Shown: in pieces, positions 8,417-17,583 of the stretch
How the letters are laid out: every line of letters begins with the position of its first letter
Position numbering within the stretch: the stretch's first letter is position 1
DNA from: Bacillota bacterium
GTDB taxonomy: Bacteria; Bacillota; Clostridia; Lachnospirales; Lachnospiraceae
Assembly: GCA_023392535.1 (NCBI GenBank)
Contig: JAEVYY010000009.1
Span: forward strand, 515,430-579,429
Length of the DNA stretch: 64,000 bases
Reading direction: 5' to 3'
Program-made: the position numbers and the translations under genes
Notes under the pieces: model-generated
Database searches by the model: none
What the model saw: the letters and a program-made list of their open reading frames with translations, nothing else
Told to the model about the DNA's origin: nothing

Positions 8417-9202
8417 TCAGTATAACTCATATACTTCATCCATAAACAAATTCTCATAGTTATAATGATTCAAGTATTTCCCATAATAATTAGCCTTACT
8501 ATAGCTATATTTTGCAATAACATTACCAACACCAGGAATCTGCATCGTGGATATCTGTCCTGAAACATCTGCATCAATCTGTTCTATATAAGAATAAATA
8601 TCGAACCGGGCATTTCCTATTCTCCCCTCATTAATACCGCATTCAACAAAATGGCGCAACAATTCACTGGGATTATTTCCAATCGATTCCTGCAGATCTA
8701 AATTTTTCTGGTAATAAAATTGGGCATCAAAAACCTGCGAATAATCTCTGCCATTATATGTAGTGGCTGTTACAATGGCTTCAGGCTTGTTCAATAGATA
8801 GGGGTTTTTTAAGCAATCAGCAAGAATCGTATAATAAACATCTTCTCTTCCTGCCCTTGCTTTATAATTTTCACAATATGCCTTTAGTTCATTATAATCC
8901 AATAAATATCCATTATCTAGAAACATTTCAAGATTTTGATAAGCATTGCTCGCAAGATTCATGGAAATTTTAACATTATCCCTTTCTCCTGCATGTCCGA
9001 AATTCCAATAATATCCTTCCACCTTTGTAAGATAGGCAGGATGCCATGCATCCTCATCATTACTTTTCATCTTGGTTTTCATTTCTCCGCAAGTTGTAAA
9101 TTTTTGATTCCTTACAATTTTAGGGGCTGCTTGTGCTTGTATTAGATTACAGCTCAAGGCTCCTATAAATAATAGCAGTACAAATGCTTTTCTTTTTCTC
9201 AT
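8417..9202 (-). CDS. Secreted protein with a Lachnospiraceae-type 'FDAxxYY...NEGR' surface motif
   Basis: A 261-residue exported protein of unknown function; signal peptide ends near AQAAP. Residues about 165-210 contain a unit reading FDAQFYYQKNLDLQ ... HFVECGINEGRIGN ... FDIYSY. I recognise this module (F-D/N-x2-YY ... N-x-DL ... HF/Y-x3-G-x-x-EGR) from many secreted Lachnospiraceae proteins, often in tandem; here there is one copy. An N-terminal block with WHPAYLTKVEGYYWNFGHAGE is not recognised. It precedes the DUF3048 gene and may be co-transcribed with it. Confidence 0.7.
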   Translation of the reverse strand: MRKRKAFVLLLFIGALSCNLIQAQAAPKIVRNQKFTTCGEMKTKMKSNDEDAWHPAYLTKVEGYYWNFGHAGERDNVKISMNLASNAYQNLEMFLDNGYLLDYNELKAYCENYKARAGREDVYYTILADCLKNPYLLNKPEAIVTATTYNGRDYSQVFDAQFYYQKNLDLQESIGNNPSELLRHFVECGINEGRIGNARFDIYSYIEQIDADVSGQISTMQIPGVGNVIAKYSYSKANYYGKYLNHYNYENLFMDEVYELY

Positions 9203-9282
9203 GATTACTCCAATCCTCTACTCTAACAGCTCGTTCATTTTTATTATAGTATCTTCTATAATAGACCGCAATAAGATTGATC

Positions 9283-10170
9283 TTAATTTTTATTAATATT
9301 TTTTTTCATCTGTCTAGGAGATTCCAGGAACAAATTCTTAAAGGCACGGGAAAAAGTTGAATGCTCCTTAAACCCACACGCAAAACAAGCTTGCGTGATG
9401 GGCATCCCACTGAGGATTAATTCTTTTGCATAAAGCAATCTCTTATTACTGATATAATTCCCAATGGTATAGCCCGTTTCCTCTTTAAAGGAACGCATCA
9501 TGTGATATTTGCTCATATAGAATTTATTCGCAAGAGTTTCTATATTTATCTCCTCTGCAAGATTTGCGTTTATAAAATCCAAAATATCTATCACTTTCTG
9601 GTTATAGACACTCGTATTGATGTATACTACTTTTTCACCAATACAAGCACGATTCAGATGGACCATAAATTCCAGAAATAAAAGTTGTAAATAGAAATCA
9701 TGTGCATATTTTTCATGCTTATTTGCCGGATGCAGATTCGATTTGATATCCATTACAGTATGATAGACTTTACTTTTCGATAAGTTTGTAATGCGTAATA
9801 CATTTGTCTGTTCCTTTTTTGCAATCACAAAACAATTATTTAAACAATAGGAATCGCCTTGATATTTAGCCAAAAATTCAGGAGCTATGTAAATAATAAT
9901 TCTCTCGTATATATGACCACTTTCAACTCTCAGCCTATGTATGTCATGATGTCCTACAAAAACAATATCATAAGGAAGCAGCTCATACGCCCTTCCTTCT
10001 ACTACATAACTCACTTTCCCCTTTAAGAGAATAATAATTTTGTCAAATTCGTGATAATGATTTTCATATTCTTTCGGTTCCCCATCGGAAAGATAAAACA
10101 TTTTGAAATCACTTTCTAAATAACCCTTTTTTACATAATCTTGAAGCATACCTTCCATTCCATTCCACAT
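9283..10170 (-). CDS. AraC family transcriptional regulator with N-terminal cupin sensor
   Basis: 295 residues: a cupin-type ligand-binding domain (about 30-110; HYHEFDKIIILLKGKVSYVVEG) and a C-terminal double helix-turn-helix of the AraC type (about 195-290; LANKFYMSKYHMMRSFKEETG, then ACFACGFKEHSTFSRAFK). Such proteins activate nearby genes when they bind a small effector. The gene is divergent from the alanine-type symporter 10297-11820, so that gene is a likely target. I find no ribosome site before this ATG; translation may be leaderless or start at Met5 or Met8. Effector unknown. Confidence 0.85.
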   Translation of the reverse strand: MWNGMEGMLQDYVKKGYLESDFKMFYLSDGEPKEYENHYHEFDKIIILLKGKVSYVVEGRAYELLPYDIVFVGHHDIHRLRVESGHIYERIIIYIAPEFLAKYQGDSYCLNNCFVIAKKEQTNVLRITNLSKSKVYHTVMDIKSNLHPANKHEKYAHDFYLQLLFLEFMVHLNRACIGEKVVYINTSVYNQKVIDILDFINANLAEEINIETLANKFYMSKYHMMRSFKEETGYTIGNYISNKRLLYAKELILSGMPITQACFACGFKEHSTFSRAFKNLFLESPRQMKKNINKN

Positions 10171-10296
10171 AGTATTTAATTGTAAATAGTATATAGCATT
10201 TTTTACAATATATAAAGCATTATATTCGTATCTTTTGCATATTGTGTGCCGTAAACTAAATTATATCCAATACATATAAGAAAGTGAGAATTATTG

Positions 10297-11820
10297 ATGG
10301 AACAAATTTTTATTGCAATCAATCATTTTTTTGAGTTCGTGACACCAATATCAGATTTTTTCTGGGATTTTCCGACAAATCTATCTTGGTATAAGCAAAT
10401 CCCTATTCTTGGAAATTTTTCTCTAGCTATTATTCTTCTGGTCGGATCCGGTATCTACTTTAGTATCCGAACCAATTTCATTCAAGTTACACATTTTAAA
10501 AAGGGTATTCAACTCCTTGCTAAGAAAAAAAGTGGCGAAGTTGGCATTTCCTCACTCGCTGCATTTTTCTTAAGTTCTGCCATGCGAGTAGGCCCTGGAA
10601 ATATCCTTGGTGTTACAGGTGCTATTTCTGTGGGCGGACCCGGTGCATTATTATGGATGTGGATATCTGCTTTTTTCGGCATGTCAACTGCTTATTCTGA
10701 AGCTGTTCTGGCACAAATATTTAAAGAAAAAAAAGAGAATGAATTTATAGGTGGTCTTCCTTTCTATGGTAGAAGGCTTCTTGGTAATAAAAGATGGGCC
10801 GGCATCATCCTGTCCATCATGTTCATTGTATATGCTATGTGCTGCCTTCCTGCACAGGGCTTTAATGTGGTATCCTCTATTGGGCAAATGGCATCCATAA
10901 TTGCTGGTACCACAATAAGAGCCACTTCCTTGTTCTATTATATTGTAGCTGCTGTTCTTATTATTTCTACTGCCTATATTGCATTCGGTGGAATCCGTAA
11001 AGTCACTAACGTAACCGACAAAGTGGTGCCTATTATGGCAGTCATTTATATGGTTACTGTACTTATTTTAGTTTTTATTAATTTTAGATCTATTCCTTAT
11101 TTCTTTGCTTCCGTCCTCGGTGGGGCTTTCACTCCAAAGGCAATTTTCGGTGGTGGATTTGGTACCGTACTCGCGCAAGGTGTGAAAAGAGGTCTTATGT
11201 CGAATGAAGCCGGCCAGGGTACTATTACAATGGCAGCCGGCGCAGCAAATACGGATCATCCCTGTGAACAAGGCTGTGTACAATGTATTGGTGTATTCTT
11301 AGATACCATAGTCATTTGTACGTTAACTGGATTTATTGTTGTAATGGCACACGTATGGACTGGTCCCAACAGCGAAGCATGGTTCGCACTAGATCGACTT
11401 CCTCGTTTTCTTTTCTCCGCCCAGGTGCTTACACCAGGCACAATATTTAATAATATTGTCGCCTTTCTGTTAACTTTTAGTTTCTGTTTATTTGCATTCA
11501 CATGTTTGATTGGTATGATTAGTTTCTCTGAAATAGCCGCCAATCGCATTAGCAAAAAGAAAAGCTTTATTCAGATCATTCGCATGATCGGCGTTGTTAT
11601 TACAACTTTTGGTATTCTATGTAGTTTGGCCGGTCTTAATTTAGGTAACTTATGGGCTATCTCAGATCTTGGAAATATCCTGATCGTATTTGCGAATATT
11701 CCATTGTTATACATCGGTGCTGATTATGTTATGAAAGCAACCGTACATTATAGAAAAGGGGATGGTACGCACTTTACATCTGACGTTATAGGCATCAGAT
11801 GCGAATATTGGGAGAAATAA
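10297..11820 (+). CDS. Alanine or glycine:cation symporter (AGCS family)
   Basis: A 507-residue integral membrane symporter that takes up alanine or glycine with Na+ or H+. The family signature is clear: GPGNILGVTGAISVGGPGA followed by WMWISAFFGMSTAYSEA, and later KRGLMSNEAGQG. Length is normal (440-540). The start is the ATG at 10297 with AAAGTGAG eight bases upstream; an in-frame TTG lies immediately before it and is unlikely to be used. It is probably controlled by the divergent AraC regulator and ends at a strong shared terminator. Confidence 0.92.
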   Translation: MEQIFIAINHFFEFVTPISDFFWDFPTNLSWYKQIPILGNFSLAIILLVGSGIYFSIRTNFIQVTHFKKGIQLLAKKKSGEVGISSLAAFFLSSAMRVGPGNILGVTGAISVGGPGALLWMWISAFFGMSTAYSEAVLAQIFKEKKENEFIGGLPFYGRRLLGNKRWAGIILSIMFIVYAMCCLPAQGFNVVSSIGQMASIIAGTTIRATSLFYYIVAAVLIISTAYIAFGGIRKVTNVTDKVVPIMAVIYMVTVLILVFINFRSIPYFFASVLGGAFTPKAIFGGGFGTVLAQGVKRGLMSNEAGQGTITMAAGAANTDHPCEQGCVQCIGVFLDTIVICTLTGFIVVMAHVWTGPNSEAWFALDRLPRFLFSAQVLTPGTIFNNIVAFLLTFSFCLFAFTCLIGMISFSEIAANRISKKKSFIQIIRMIGVVITTFGILCSLAGLNLGNLWAISDLGNILIVFANIPLLYIGADYVMKATVHYRKGDGTHFTSDVIGIRCEYWEK

Positions 11821-11860
11821 TAGAAAAATTTAATATAACTTAATAACTCTATCTAATACT

Positions 11861-11900
11861 AATAAAAAAGAGAAAAGAAATACCTTTTCTCTTTTTTATT
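11861..11900. terminator. Bidirectional terminator with a 17-bp perfect stem
   Basis: AATAAAAAAGAGAAAAG pairs perfectly with its complement around a 6-base loop. It serves the symporter gene on one strand and the GGDEF gene on the other; the GGDEF stop codon touches its edge. Confidence 0.88.
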
Positions 11901-14242
11901 TATGCCGGATCTTCTTTTCTATTATCTGTCTTAATACAAGTTACTCGTTTATTTTTCTTATCTTCATATAAAACATTATCTGCTTCTTTTAAGATATCTT
12001 TTAAATCCATTCGCTGATGCGAAATCACTTCCTTGACTCCCACCGACATTTCTATATAGTAAGGTTTCTGACATTTTGCATTTAATTCTTCCGTTAAGTT
12101 CTCTATTTTGCTCCTGATTGAATGAATCAGATTAGGTCCATCTATAACTGCATAGGCAATAAATTCATCTCCTCCAATTCTACCGATTGGATCCTGCTCC
12201 CGAAAACTATTCTTTAATATATCGGCGATACATCTCAGTGCAAAATCACCTTCATTATGGCCAAACGTATCATTAATCTGTTTTAAATTATCCATATCTG
12301 CGAACACAATAGCCACTAATCTCCCTGGATTATCCAGCAATTTATTCAACATGGCCTCAAATACACCACGCCTGTTCAATAGACCCGTTAATTCATCAGA
12401 TATTGATATATGATTTAATAATTCATTCTTTCTGCTGATTGTCTCTAAACTGTCCTGCAACTTTTTCTGCATCTGCATCTGTTCATTCATCATTTCTAAA
12501 AATTTAAGTGAAGTACCGATTTGAAGACTAATGGAATAGGCATGGGAAGCTTCTTGAAGATCCGCTTCACATACTAATAGTCCATATTGAGTCTCATTCG
12601 AAAACAGGACAAAATGCATTGCGATAAAACGTTCTTCCTTTCCTATCCCACCTTCTATTCCATCTGCCAGCGTAATATAAGGCCTCTCCTCTACCTCGTA
12701 TGCTTTTACCCCATTTCTATCCACTTTTGCAGCCAAATACATCTTTTCCGGACATACCCAATAACGGTTATCATAATTTTTTATCGGCTCTTTAAATACG
12801 TAAATATAGGCGCTTCGAAATCGCAATAACTTCATTTTTTCAACGATCTGATAAAGAGCTTCTTTCACATCTGCCGAATACACCATGGTATCTCTCGTTA
12901 TATAAGTTGCATACCATGCTTCCTTTTTACAACGCTTAATGGTTCGTTGGTATTCTCCTTGCGTATAAGTGCTGATGGCAGCAAATAACCTGCTCGATAA
13001 ATCAGCAAACTGCCTTTTCAATGTGATATTATCCGTTTCCTTGATTACTCCCTGAATAAAACGAAGCAATACAAATTGGAATTTTTCAATAATGTAATAT
13101 CCTGTATATTTTTTTCCCAGTAGTTCTTTGACAATTGTTATTACTTCCTCGGAGAAATTATCTATTTTTTCTCCAAAATACGTACGAATCAGTATCGTCA
13201 TTAATCTTTTGATCTTACTTCCAATTTTTTGCTCAATGATCTCACCTTCCGGATAGTTCGTGATTTCATGAATGACAATCGCTGTATGCTCACAAATGCA
13301 TTGTTCTAATGTCATATTTTGATCAATACGCAAACCAATTTTATTATAGGTATGTGACTTGCATCCACATGAATTTCGTATACAAACTGCAGAATCCATA
13401 ATCGCAGAATTTACAGTCTCACCGTTTAACATCCTTATTGCCTTTGTTACCGCCTGATATCCCATGATATATGGTCTGACTCTCACAGTCGTTAACGGTG
13501 GATCATAAGAAATAGCTTGCTGATTATCATCAAACCCGGTAATTCCAATATCTTTTCCTACTATAATCCCACGTCTTTCACATTCCCGATAACCACCAAG
13601 TACCATATTATCATTTGCAAAACAGATTGCTTCAATATCCGGATGCCTGTCTAAAATTCCTGCTACCAACTCATCCGAATATTCTGTAAAGTCACCATAT
13701 GCAATCATTCCCTCTTCTATTGGAAGATGGTATTCACGCATGATTTTTCGATATACAGATAAACGTTCTTTCGCATCAAAATTATTCTTTCGACCAGATA
13801 CGAATGCAATTTTCTTATAATGATGGTCAACAATTAGATGTTTGATGCATTCATAGAGACCCACTCTATTCTCTAATGTTACACAAATCTTTCCTTCAAT
13901 ATTATCTTCCAAAATAATACTTGGAATGTTTTCATATTTAGCCAGAAAGTTCTGATAATTTTCTGTTCCTAGAAAATCTATGACTGTGCCAATCGATATT
14001 AACAAAATATCAATATTTTCTTTTGCAACGTAATCGTACACTGTATTAAATTGGTAATCAAATTCCTCACGATGCTTCAATAGGCTTTTATCATAAAAAG
14101 AACCTGAATGCATACCAGGGAATACCAATAAGTTCACTTCATAGTCTTTTGCCGCCTGACTCATACCTCTTGCAAGTTCATAAGCATGCAGCGCTTCCAA
14201 ATTTCCAATTATCACACCGATATTACGCTTTTTTTTCTTCAT
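11900..14242 (-). CDS. Diguanylate cyclase with PBP1/LacI-type sensor domain
   Basis: About 780 residues. Residues 1-300 form a type I periplasmic-binding-protein fold as in LacI regulators (RNIGVIIGNLEALHAYELARG, IEAICFANDNMVLGGYRECERRGI, ITGFDDNQQA), but there is neither a DNA-binding helix-turn-helix nor a signal peptide. A long middle region follows, then a GGDEF domain with intact IGGDEF and the substrate motif DMDNLKQINDTFGHNEGD. An RxxD inhibitory site (REQD) sits exactly five residues before GGDEF. It should make cyclic di-GMP in response to a cytoplasmic ligand. Start chosen at the ATG with AGGGGGAG upstream; an upstream in-frame start would add 14 residues. Confidence 0.88.
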   Translation of the reverse strand: MKKKKRNIGVIIGNLEALHAYELARGMSQAAKDYEVNLLVFPGMHSGSFYDKSLLKHREEFDYQFNTVYDYVAKENIDILLISIGTVIDFLGTENYQNFLAKYENIPSIILEDNIEGKICVTLENRVGLYECIKHLIVDHHYKKIAFVSGRKNNFDAKERLSVYRKIMREYHLPIEEGMIAYGDFTEYSDELVAGILDRHPDIEAICFANDNMVLGGYRECERRGIIVGKDIGITGFDDNQQAISYDPPLTTVRVRPYIMGYQAVTKAIRMLNGETVNSAIMDSAVCIRNSCGCKSHTYNKIGLRIDQNMTLEQCICEHTAIVIHEITNYPEGEIIEQKIGSKIKRLMTILIRTYFGEKIDNFSEEVITIVKELLGKKYTGYYIIEKFQFVLLRFIQGVIKETDNITLKRQFADLSSRLFAAISTYTQGEYQRTIKRCKKEAWYATYITRDTMVYSADVKEALYQIVEKMKLLRFRSAYIYVFKEPIKNYDNRYWVCPEKMYLAAKVDRNGVKAYEVEERPYITLADGIEGGIGKEERFIAMHFVLFSNETQYGLLVCEADLQEASHAYSISLQIGTSLKFLEMMNEQMQMQKKLQDSLETISRKNELLNHISISDELTGLLNRRGVFEAMLNKLLDNPGRLVAIVFADMDNLKQINDTFGHNEGDFALRCIADILKNSFREQDPIGRIGGDEFIAYAVIDGPNLIHSIRSKIENLTEELNAKCQKPYYIEMSVGVKEVISHQRMDLKDILKEADNVLYEDKKNKRVTCIKTDNRKEDPA

Positions 14243-14317
14243 CCAAAGCTCCCCCTGCTCATGGAAAAACAAATGAATATACAATACGTTCTATAATGCG
14301 GTACTTTATTCCTATAA

Positions 14318-15142
14318 TTATACATCTCCTTTTCGGATAAGTCCATATAATTGAAAGAGGATGAAGAAAATAATATCAACAATAACAATGCTTGCCCCTG
14401 TTGGCGTCGCATATAGAAAAGACATAGAGATTCCGATAATAAAACTAATCATAGATATTAATACGGAACAGATTACCACCTGTTTAAACGTATCGCAGAC
14501 TCGCATTGCCGTTACCGCGGGAAATACAATCAGACTCGAGATTAATAGTGCTCCCATCATCCGCATCCCCAGTACAATAATAATCGCTGTTAAGATTGCC
14601 AACAACATACGATACAGATCTGTACGTATTCCAGTAGCTTTCGCAAAGTTTTCATCAAATGTAACTGCAAAAATCTTTTCGTAAAAATAGAGATAAAGAA
14701 ATATGATAATAATTGAAATAATAATACTAAAGATAACATCGCCTTTACTCATCGCCAAAATACTTCCGAACATATAATTATAGACATCCATATTCATCCC
14801 TGTCGTCAGTGAAACTATCATGACTCCCAAGGCTAATGCACCCGTTGATATCAGGGCGATAGCTGCATCTCCCTGAATTTTACTATTTTCCGTAACACGA
14901 AGCAAAATGAATGCTGCTATAATCACAATCGGTATTGCAACCTTAAGTGGTGCCATGTTAAGAGCCACTGCCAATGACAAAGCTCCGAAGCCCACATGAG
15001 ACAGCCCATCTCCTATCATGGAAAACCTTTTTAATACCAGACTTACTCCTAATAATGAGGCACAAATAGATACCAAAATACCAACAATTAATGCACGCAC
15101 CATAAAAGGATACGAAAACATTTCTTTCATCAGTGCTATCAT
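14318..15142 (-). CDS. znuB: Metal (zinc) ABC transporter permease
   Basis: A 274-residue membrane permease of the ABC-3 family (ZnuB/MntB). The typical start (FMVRALIVGILVSICASLLGVSLVLKRFSMIGDGLSHVGFGA) and the conserved region MRMMGALLISSLIVFPA are present. It is the last gene of znuA-znuC-znuB; its ATG follows the ATPase stop at once. Zn2+ is the likely substrate because neighbouring genes encode COG0523-type metallochaperones, but Mn2+ cannot be excluded. Confidence 0.9.
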   Translation of the reverse strand: MIALMKEMFSYPFMVRALIVGILVSICASLLGVSLVLKRFSMIGDGLSHVGFGALSLAVALNMAPLKVAIPIVIIAAFILLRVTENSKIQGDAAIALISTGALALGVMIVSLTTGMNMDVYNYMFGSILAMSKGDVIFSIIISIIIIFLYLYFYEKIFAVTFDENFAKATGIRTDLYRMLLAILTAIIIVLGMRMMGALLISSLIVFPAVTAMRVCDTFKQVVICSVLISMISFIIGISMSFLYATPTGASIVIVDIIFFILFQLYGLIRKGDV

Positions 15143-15844
15143 CTAATAACCTCCCAAAAAGCGTTTTCCCAAACTGCTATTTTTATATTCCTTCGTAGGT
15201 CCAAAATAATAACTGTGTGGGGATAAATGTAAAATACAATTTGCATGCTGAATAGATTCTTTGATTGCATGTGATACCATAACGATCGTAATCCCATGAT
15301 CTTTGTTCAGACTGTCTAGCAAACTATAAAATTCTGTAGTTGCTACCGGATCTAATCCGGTAGTTGGTTCATCCAGTAAGAGAATGGTTTTGGTAGCACA
15401 TAAAGAACGGGCTAATAACACTCTCTGTTGCTGGCCTCCGGAGAGCTTACGAAAGCATTTTTTACTTAACTTAGTAATTCCAAGTAATTGCATGTTGGCA
15501 TGTACACGTTCTCTATTTGCTTTACTATAACCTGGGAGTAATCCTCTCTGATTGAGGCATCCTGATAATATCACTTCATACACAGAAGCTGGAAAATCTT
15601 TTTGAATCATAGATTGTTGCGGAATATATCCAATTTCAGTCGCCTTAAAATCGTCCCCTAATGTAAGCTTACCTCCGGAAGGCTTCTTTAAACCCAACAG
15701 CCCCTTCATAAGGGTTGTTTTTCCAGTTCCGTTCTCCCCTATAATACATAGATAATCTCCTCTCTGTATGGAAAAAGTAAGTTCATTCACAACTATTTTG
15801 TTTTCATAGGAAAACGATATTTTTTCACATGTAATCAAGGCCAT
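15143..15844 (-). CDS. znuC: Metal (zinc) ABC transporter ATPase
   Basis: A 233-residue ATPase with Walker A GENGTGKTT, Q-loop region IPQQS, signature LSGGQQQRV and Walker B LLLDEPTTGLDP. It powers uptake through the ZnuB permease. The start overlaps the end of the binding-protein gene by 10 bases and has an AAGGAGCG ribosome site inside that gene, so the operon is translationally linked. Two cysteines and a short C-terminus are the only unusual details. Confidence 0.92.
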   Translation of the reverse strand: MALITCEKISFSYENKIVVNELTFSIQRGDYLCIIGENGTGKTTLMKGLLGLKKPSGGKLTLGDDFKATEIGYIPQQSMIQKDFPASVYEVILSGCLNQRGLLPGYSKANRERVHANMQLLGITKLSKKCFRKLSGGQQQRVLLARSLCATKTILLLDEPTTGLDPVATTEFYSLLDSLNKDHGITIVMVSHAIKESIQHANCILHLSPHSYYFGPTKEYKNSSLGKRFLGGY

Positions 15845-16821
15845 GATTGTAGCGCTCCTTTCAAAACCTCAAGATTCTGCTCCATAAGACTTATATAAGA
15901 AACGCCATCTTCTACCTCGTCTTTAGAGATATTATGACAGGAATGCAACATTGCTGTCCTGACTCCAGTCGATTCTGCAATAGCATCTGCAATTTTATGA
16001 TTTGATAATTCCAGATAAAGTACAACTGGAATTTTATCCTCTTTTACCTTATTCGATAAAAATGCAATTGTTGCAGCACTCGGCTCCGTCTCTGAACTAC
16101 ACCCTGGAAAGGCCGCATAGTAATTCAATCCATAGGCATCTACCAGATAGCGGAAAGGAAAACGATCACCAAAGACTAATTCCTTCTTTGCTGCATGATC
16201 TACCATATCCTGATATGCGCGATCCAGATCTTGCAATTTTATTTGATAATCATTCTGATTCCTGCGATAAAGAGCTTCATTATCTTCATCTAATTCACAT
16301 AAGGTATCCGTTATTTTGGTTACTATCATAGAAGCATTTCTTGGAGAAGTCCATACATGCTCATCATATTCCATTTCTAACATGTCATTTAAGCCATTCG
16401 CTTTCTCTTCTCCTGCATCCATACCCTCCACATGTTCCTCAGCAACAGCCTCCACACAATCCATGAGTGTCAATGTCTTCACCTTTCTGTCTATGGAATC
16501 CATAATACCTTCCACCCAGGCATCCGATTCCCCACCAACATAAATGAACAAATCACTCTCACTAATTTTTATAATATCCTGCGGTGTTGGCTCGTAGGAA
16601 TGGCTTTCTACTCCTGGTGCTAACAGCATTATTACTTCCACTTTATCTTCTCCTATTACTTTTGCAAAATCATATGGTGGAAAAATTGTGGTAACTATAG
16701 ATAATTTTTCATCTTTTGTAGCTGTTTTTTCATGTTTTATAGAGGATGCACATCCCATTAAGGTCAGCATTGCCATGCAGAACAGAACAATGGCAATACA
16801 AATTTTTTTATTCATGTTCAT
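15835..16821 (-). CDS. znuA: Zinc ABC transporter substrate-binding lipoprotein
   Basis: About 328 residues from the ATG with GGAAGT upstream; a longer in-frame start adds 25 unlikely residues. Signal peptide with lipobox LMGC. The ZnuA/TroA fold is shown by TTIFPPYDFAKVIGED, the first metal histidine in GVESHSYEPTPQD, a second in YDEHVWTSP, and FGDRFPFRYLVDAYGLNYYAAFPGCSSETEPS. In this variant the third ligand region reads DRFPFRY instead of the classic HDAFGYF, a form I associate with clostridial members. A Glu-rich stretch between EAVAEEHVEG and MLEMEYDE replaces the His-rich loop of enteric ZnuA. Confidence 0.88.
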   Translation of the reverse strand: MNMNKKICIAIVLFCMAMLTLMGCASSIKHEKTATKDEKLSIVTTIFPPYDFAKVIGEDKVEVIMLLAPGVESHSYEPTPQDIIKISESDLFIYVGGESDAWVEGIMDSIDRKVKTLTLMDCVEAVAEEHVEGMDAGEEKANGLNDMLEMEYDEHVWTSPRNASMIVTKITDTLCELDEDNEALYRRNQNDYQIKLQDLDRAYQDMVDHAAKKELVFGDRFPFRYLVDAYGLNYYAAFPGCSSETEPSAATIAFLSNKVKEDKIPVVLYLELSNHKIADAIAESTGVRTAMLHSCHNISKDEVEDGVSYISLMEQNLEVLKGALQSWP

Positions 16822-16879
16822 ATTTACTTCCAATCTTTTACTTATTTGTGAAGGTCTATAACTAATTTTTCCACGTGTA

Positions 16880-16916
16880 AAGGACGGTCTTCCCAATCAG
16901 AGAAGAACTCGTCCTT
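16880..16916 (-). other. Imperfect hairpin between rubrerythrin and znuA
   Basis: AAGGACG and CGTCCTT form a 7-bp outer stem with further partial pairing (GTCTTC with GAAGAA) inside. It lies 37 bases after the rubrerythrin stop and about 60 bases before znuA. There is no T-run, so it may be a weak terminator or a leader structure; I cannot decide. Confidence 0.4.
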
Positions 16917-16953
16917 AAAATTGCATATTTTTCGAACTTATCACCCATCGGTA

Positions 16954-17493
16954 TTAATAATTTTCAGCCTTTATCTTAAAATAAGATTGTGGATGTGCAC
17001 ATACACTGCATATTTCTGGTGCCTTCTTACCGATTACAATATGACCACAATTCATACATTGCCATATCTGATCTCCATCTCTAGAAAATACAAGGTCTCC
17101 TTCTATATTATCCAATAATTTGCGATATCTTTCTTCATGCTCCTTTTCAATCGCTGCAACACCTTCAAACAATTTAGCGATCTTATCGAACCCTTCTTCT
17201 CTTGCATCTTTTGCGAATTGTGCATACATATCAGTCCACTCATAATGCTCGCCTTCGGCTGCTTCTATCAGATTTTCAATTGTAGTTCCAATTCCATCAT
17301 GCAATAGCTTGTACCAAAGCTTCGCATGCTCTTTTTCATTATTGGCCGTTTCTTCAAAAATTTCACCAATCTGGACAAAACCATCTTTTTTTGCTTTGGA
17401 TGCGAAATAAGTATATTTGTTTCTTGCCTGAGATTCTCCTGCAAACGCTGTTTGCAAATTCTTTTCTGTTCTTGTTCCTTTTAAATCAACCAT
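16954..17493 (-). CDS. Rubrerythrin
   Basis: A 179-residue cytoplasmic non-haem di-iron protein that reduces hydrogen peroxide in anaerobes. The ferritin-like domain carries the paired ExxH motifs ([10 protein letters not shown] and [10 protein letters not shown]), and the C-terminal rubredoxin-like domain has CMNCG and CSVCAHP, the four Cys of the FeS4 site. Length and order are standard. It has a good ribosome site (AGGAGGT) and stands alone upstream of the zinc importer. No PerR-like operator is evident by eye. Confidence 0.95.
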   Translation of the reverse strand: MVDLKGTRTEKNLQTAFAGESQARNKYTYFASKAKKDGFVQIGEIFEETANNEKEHAKLWYKLLHDGIGTTIENLIEAAEGEHYEWTDMYAQFAKDAREEGFDKIAKLFEGVAAIEKEHEERYRKLLDNIEGDLVFSRDGDQIWQCMNCGHIVIGKKAPEICSVCAHPQSYFKIKAENY

Positions 17494-17583
17494 GCAAAAA
17501 CCTCCTACTTTACTATTCTTATTACTCAGTTACTATTTTATTTTATCATTAAAACCAGATGATTTCAAAAAATATTTCTATTA

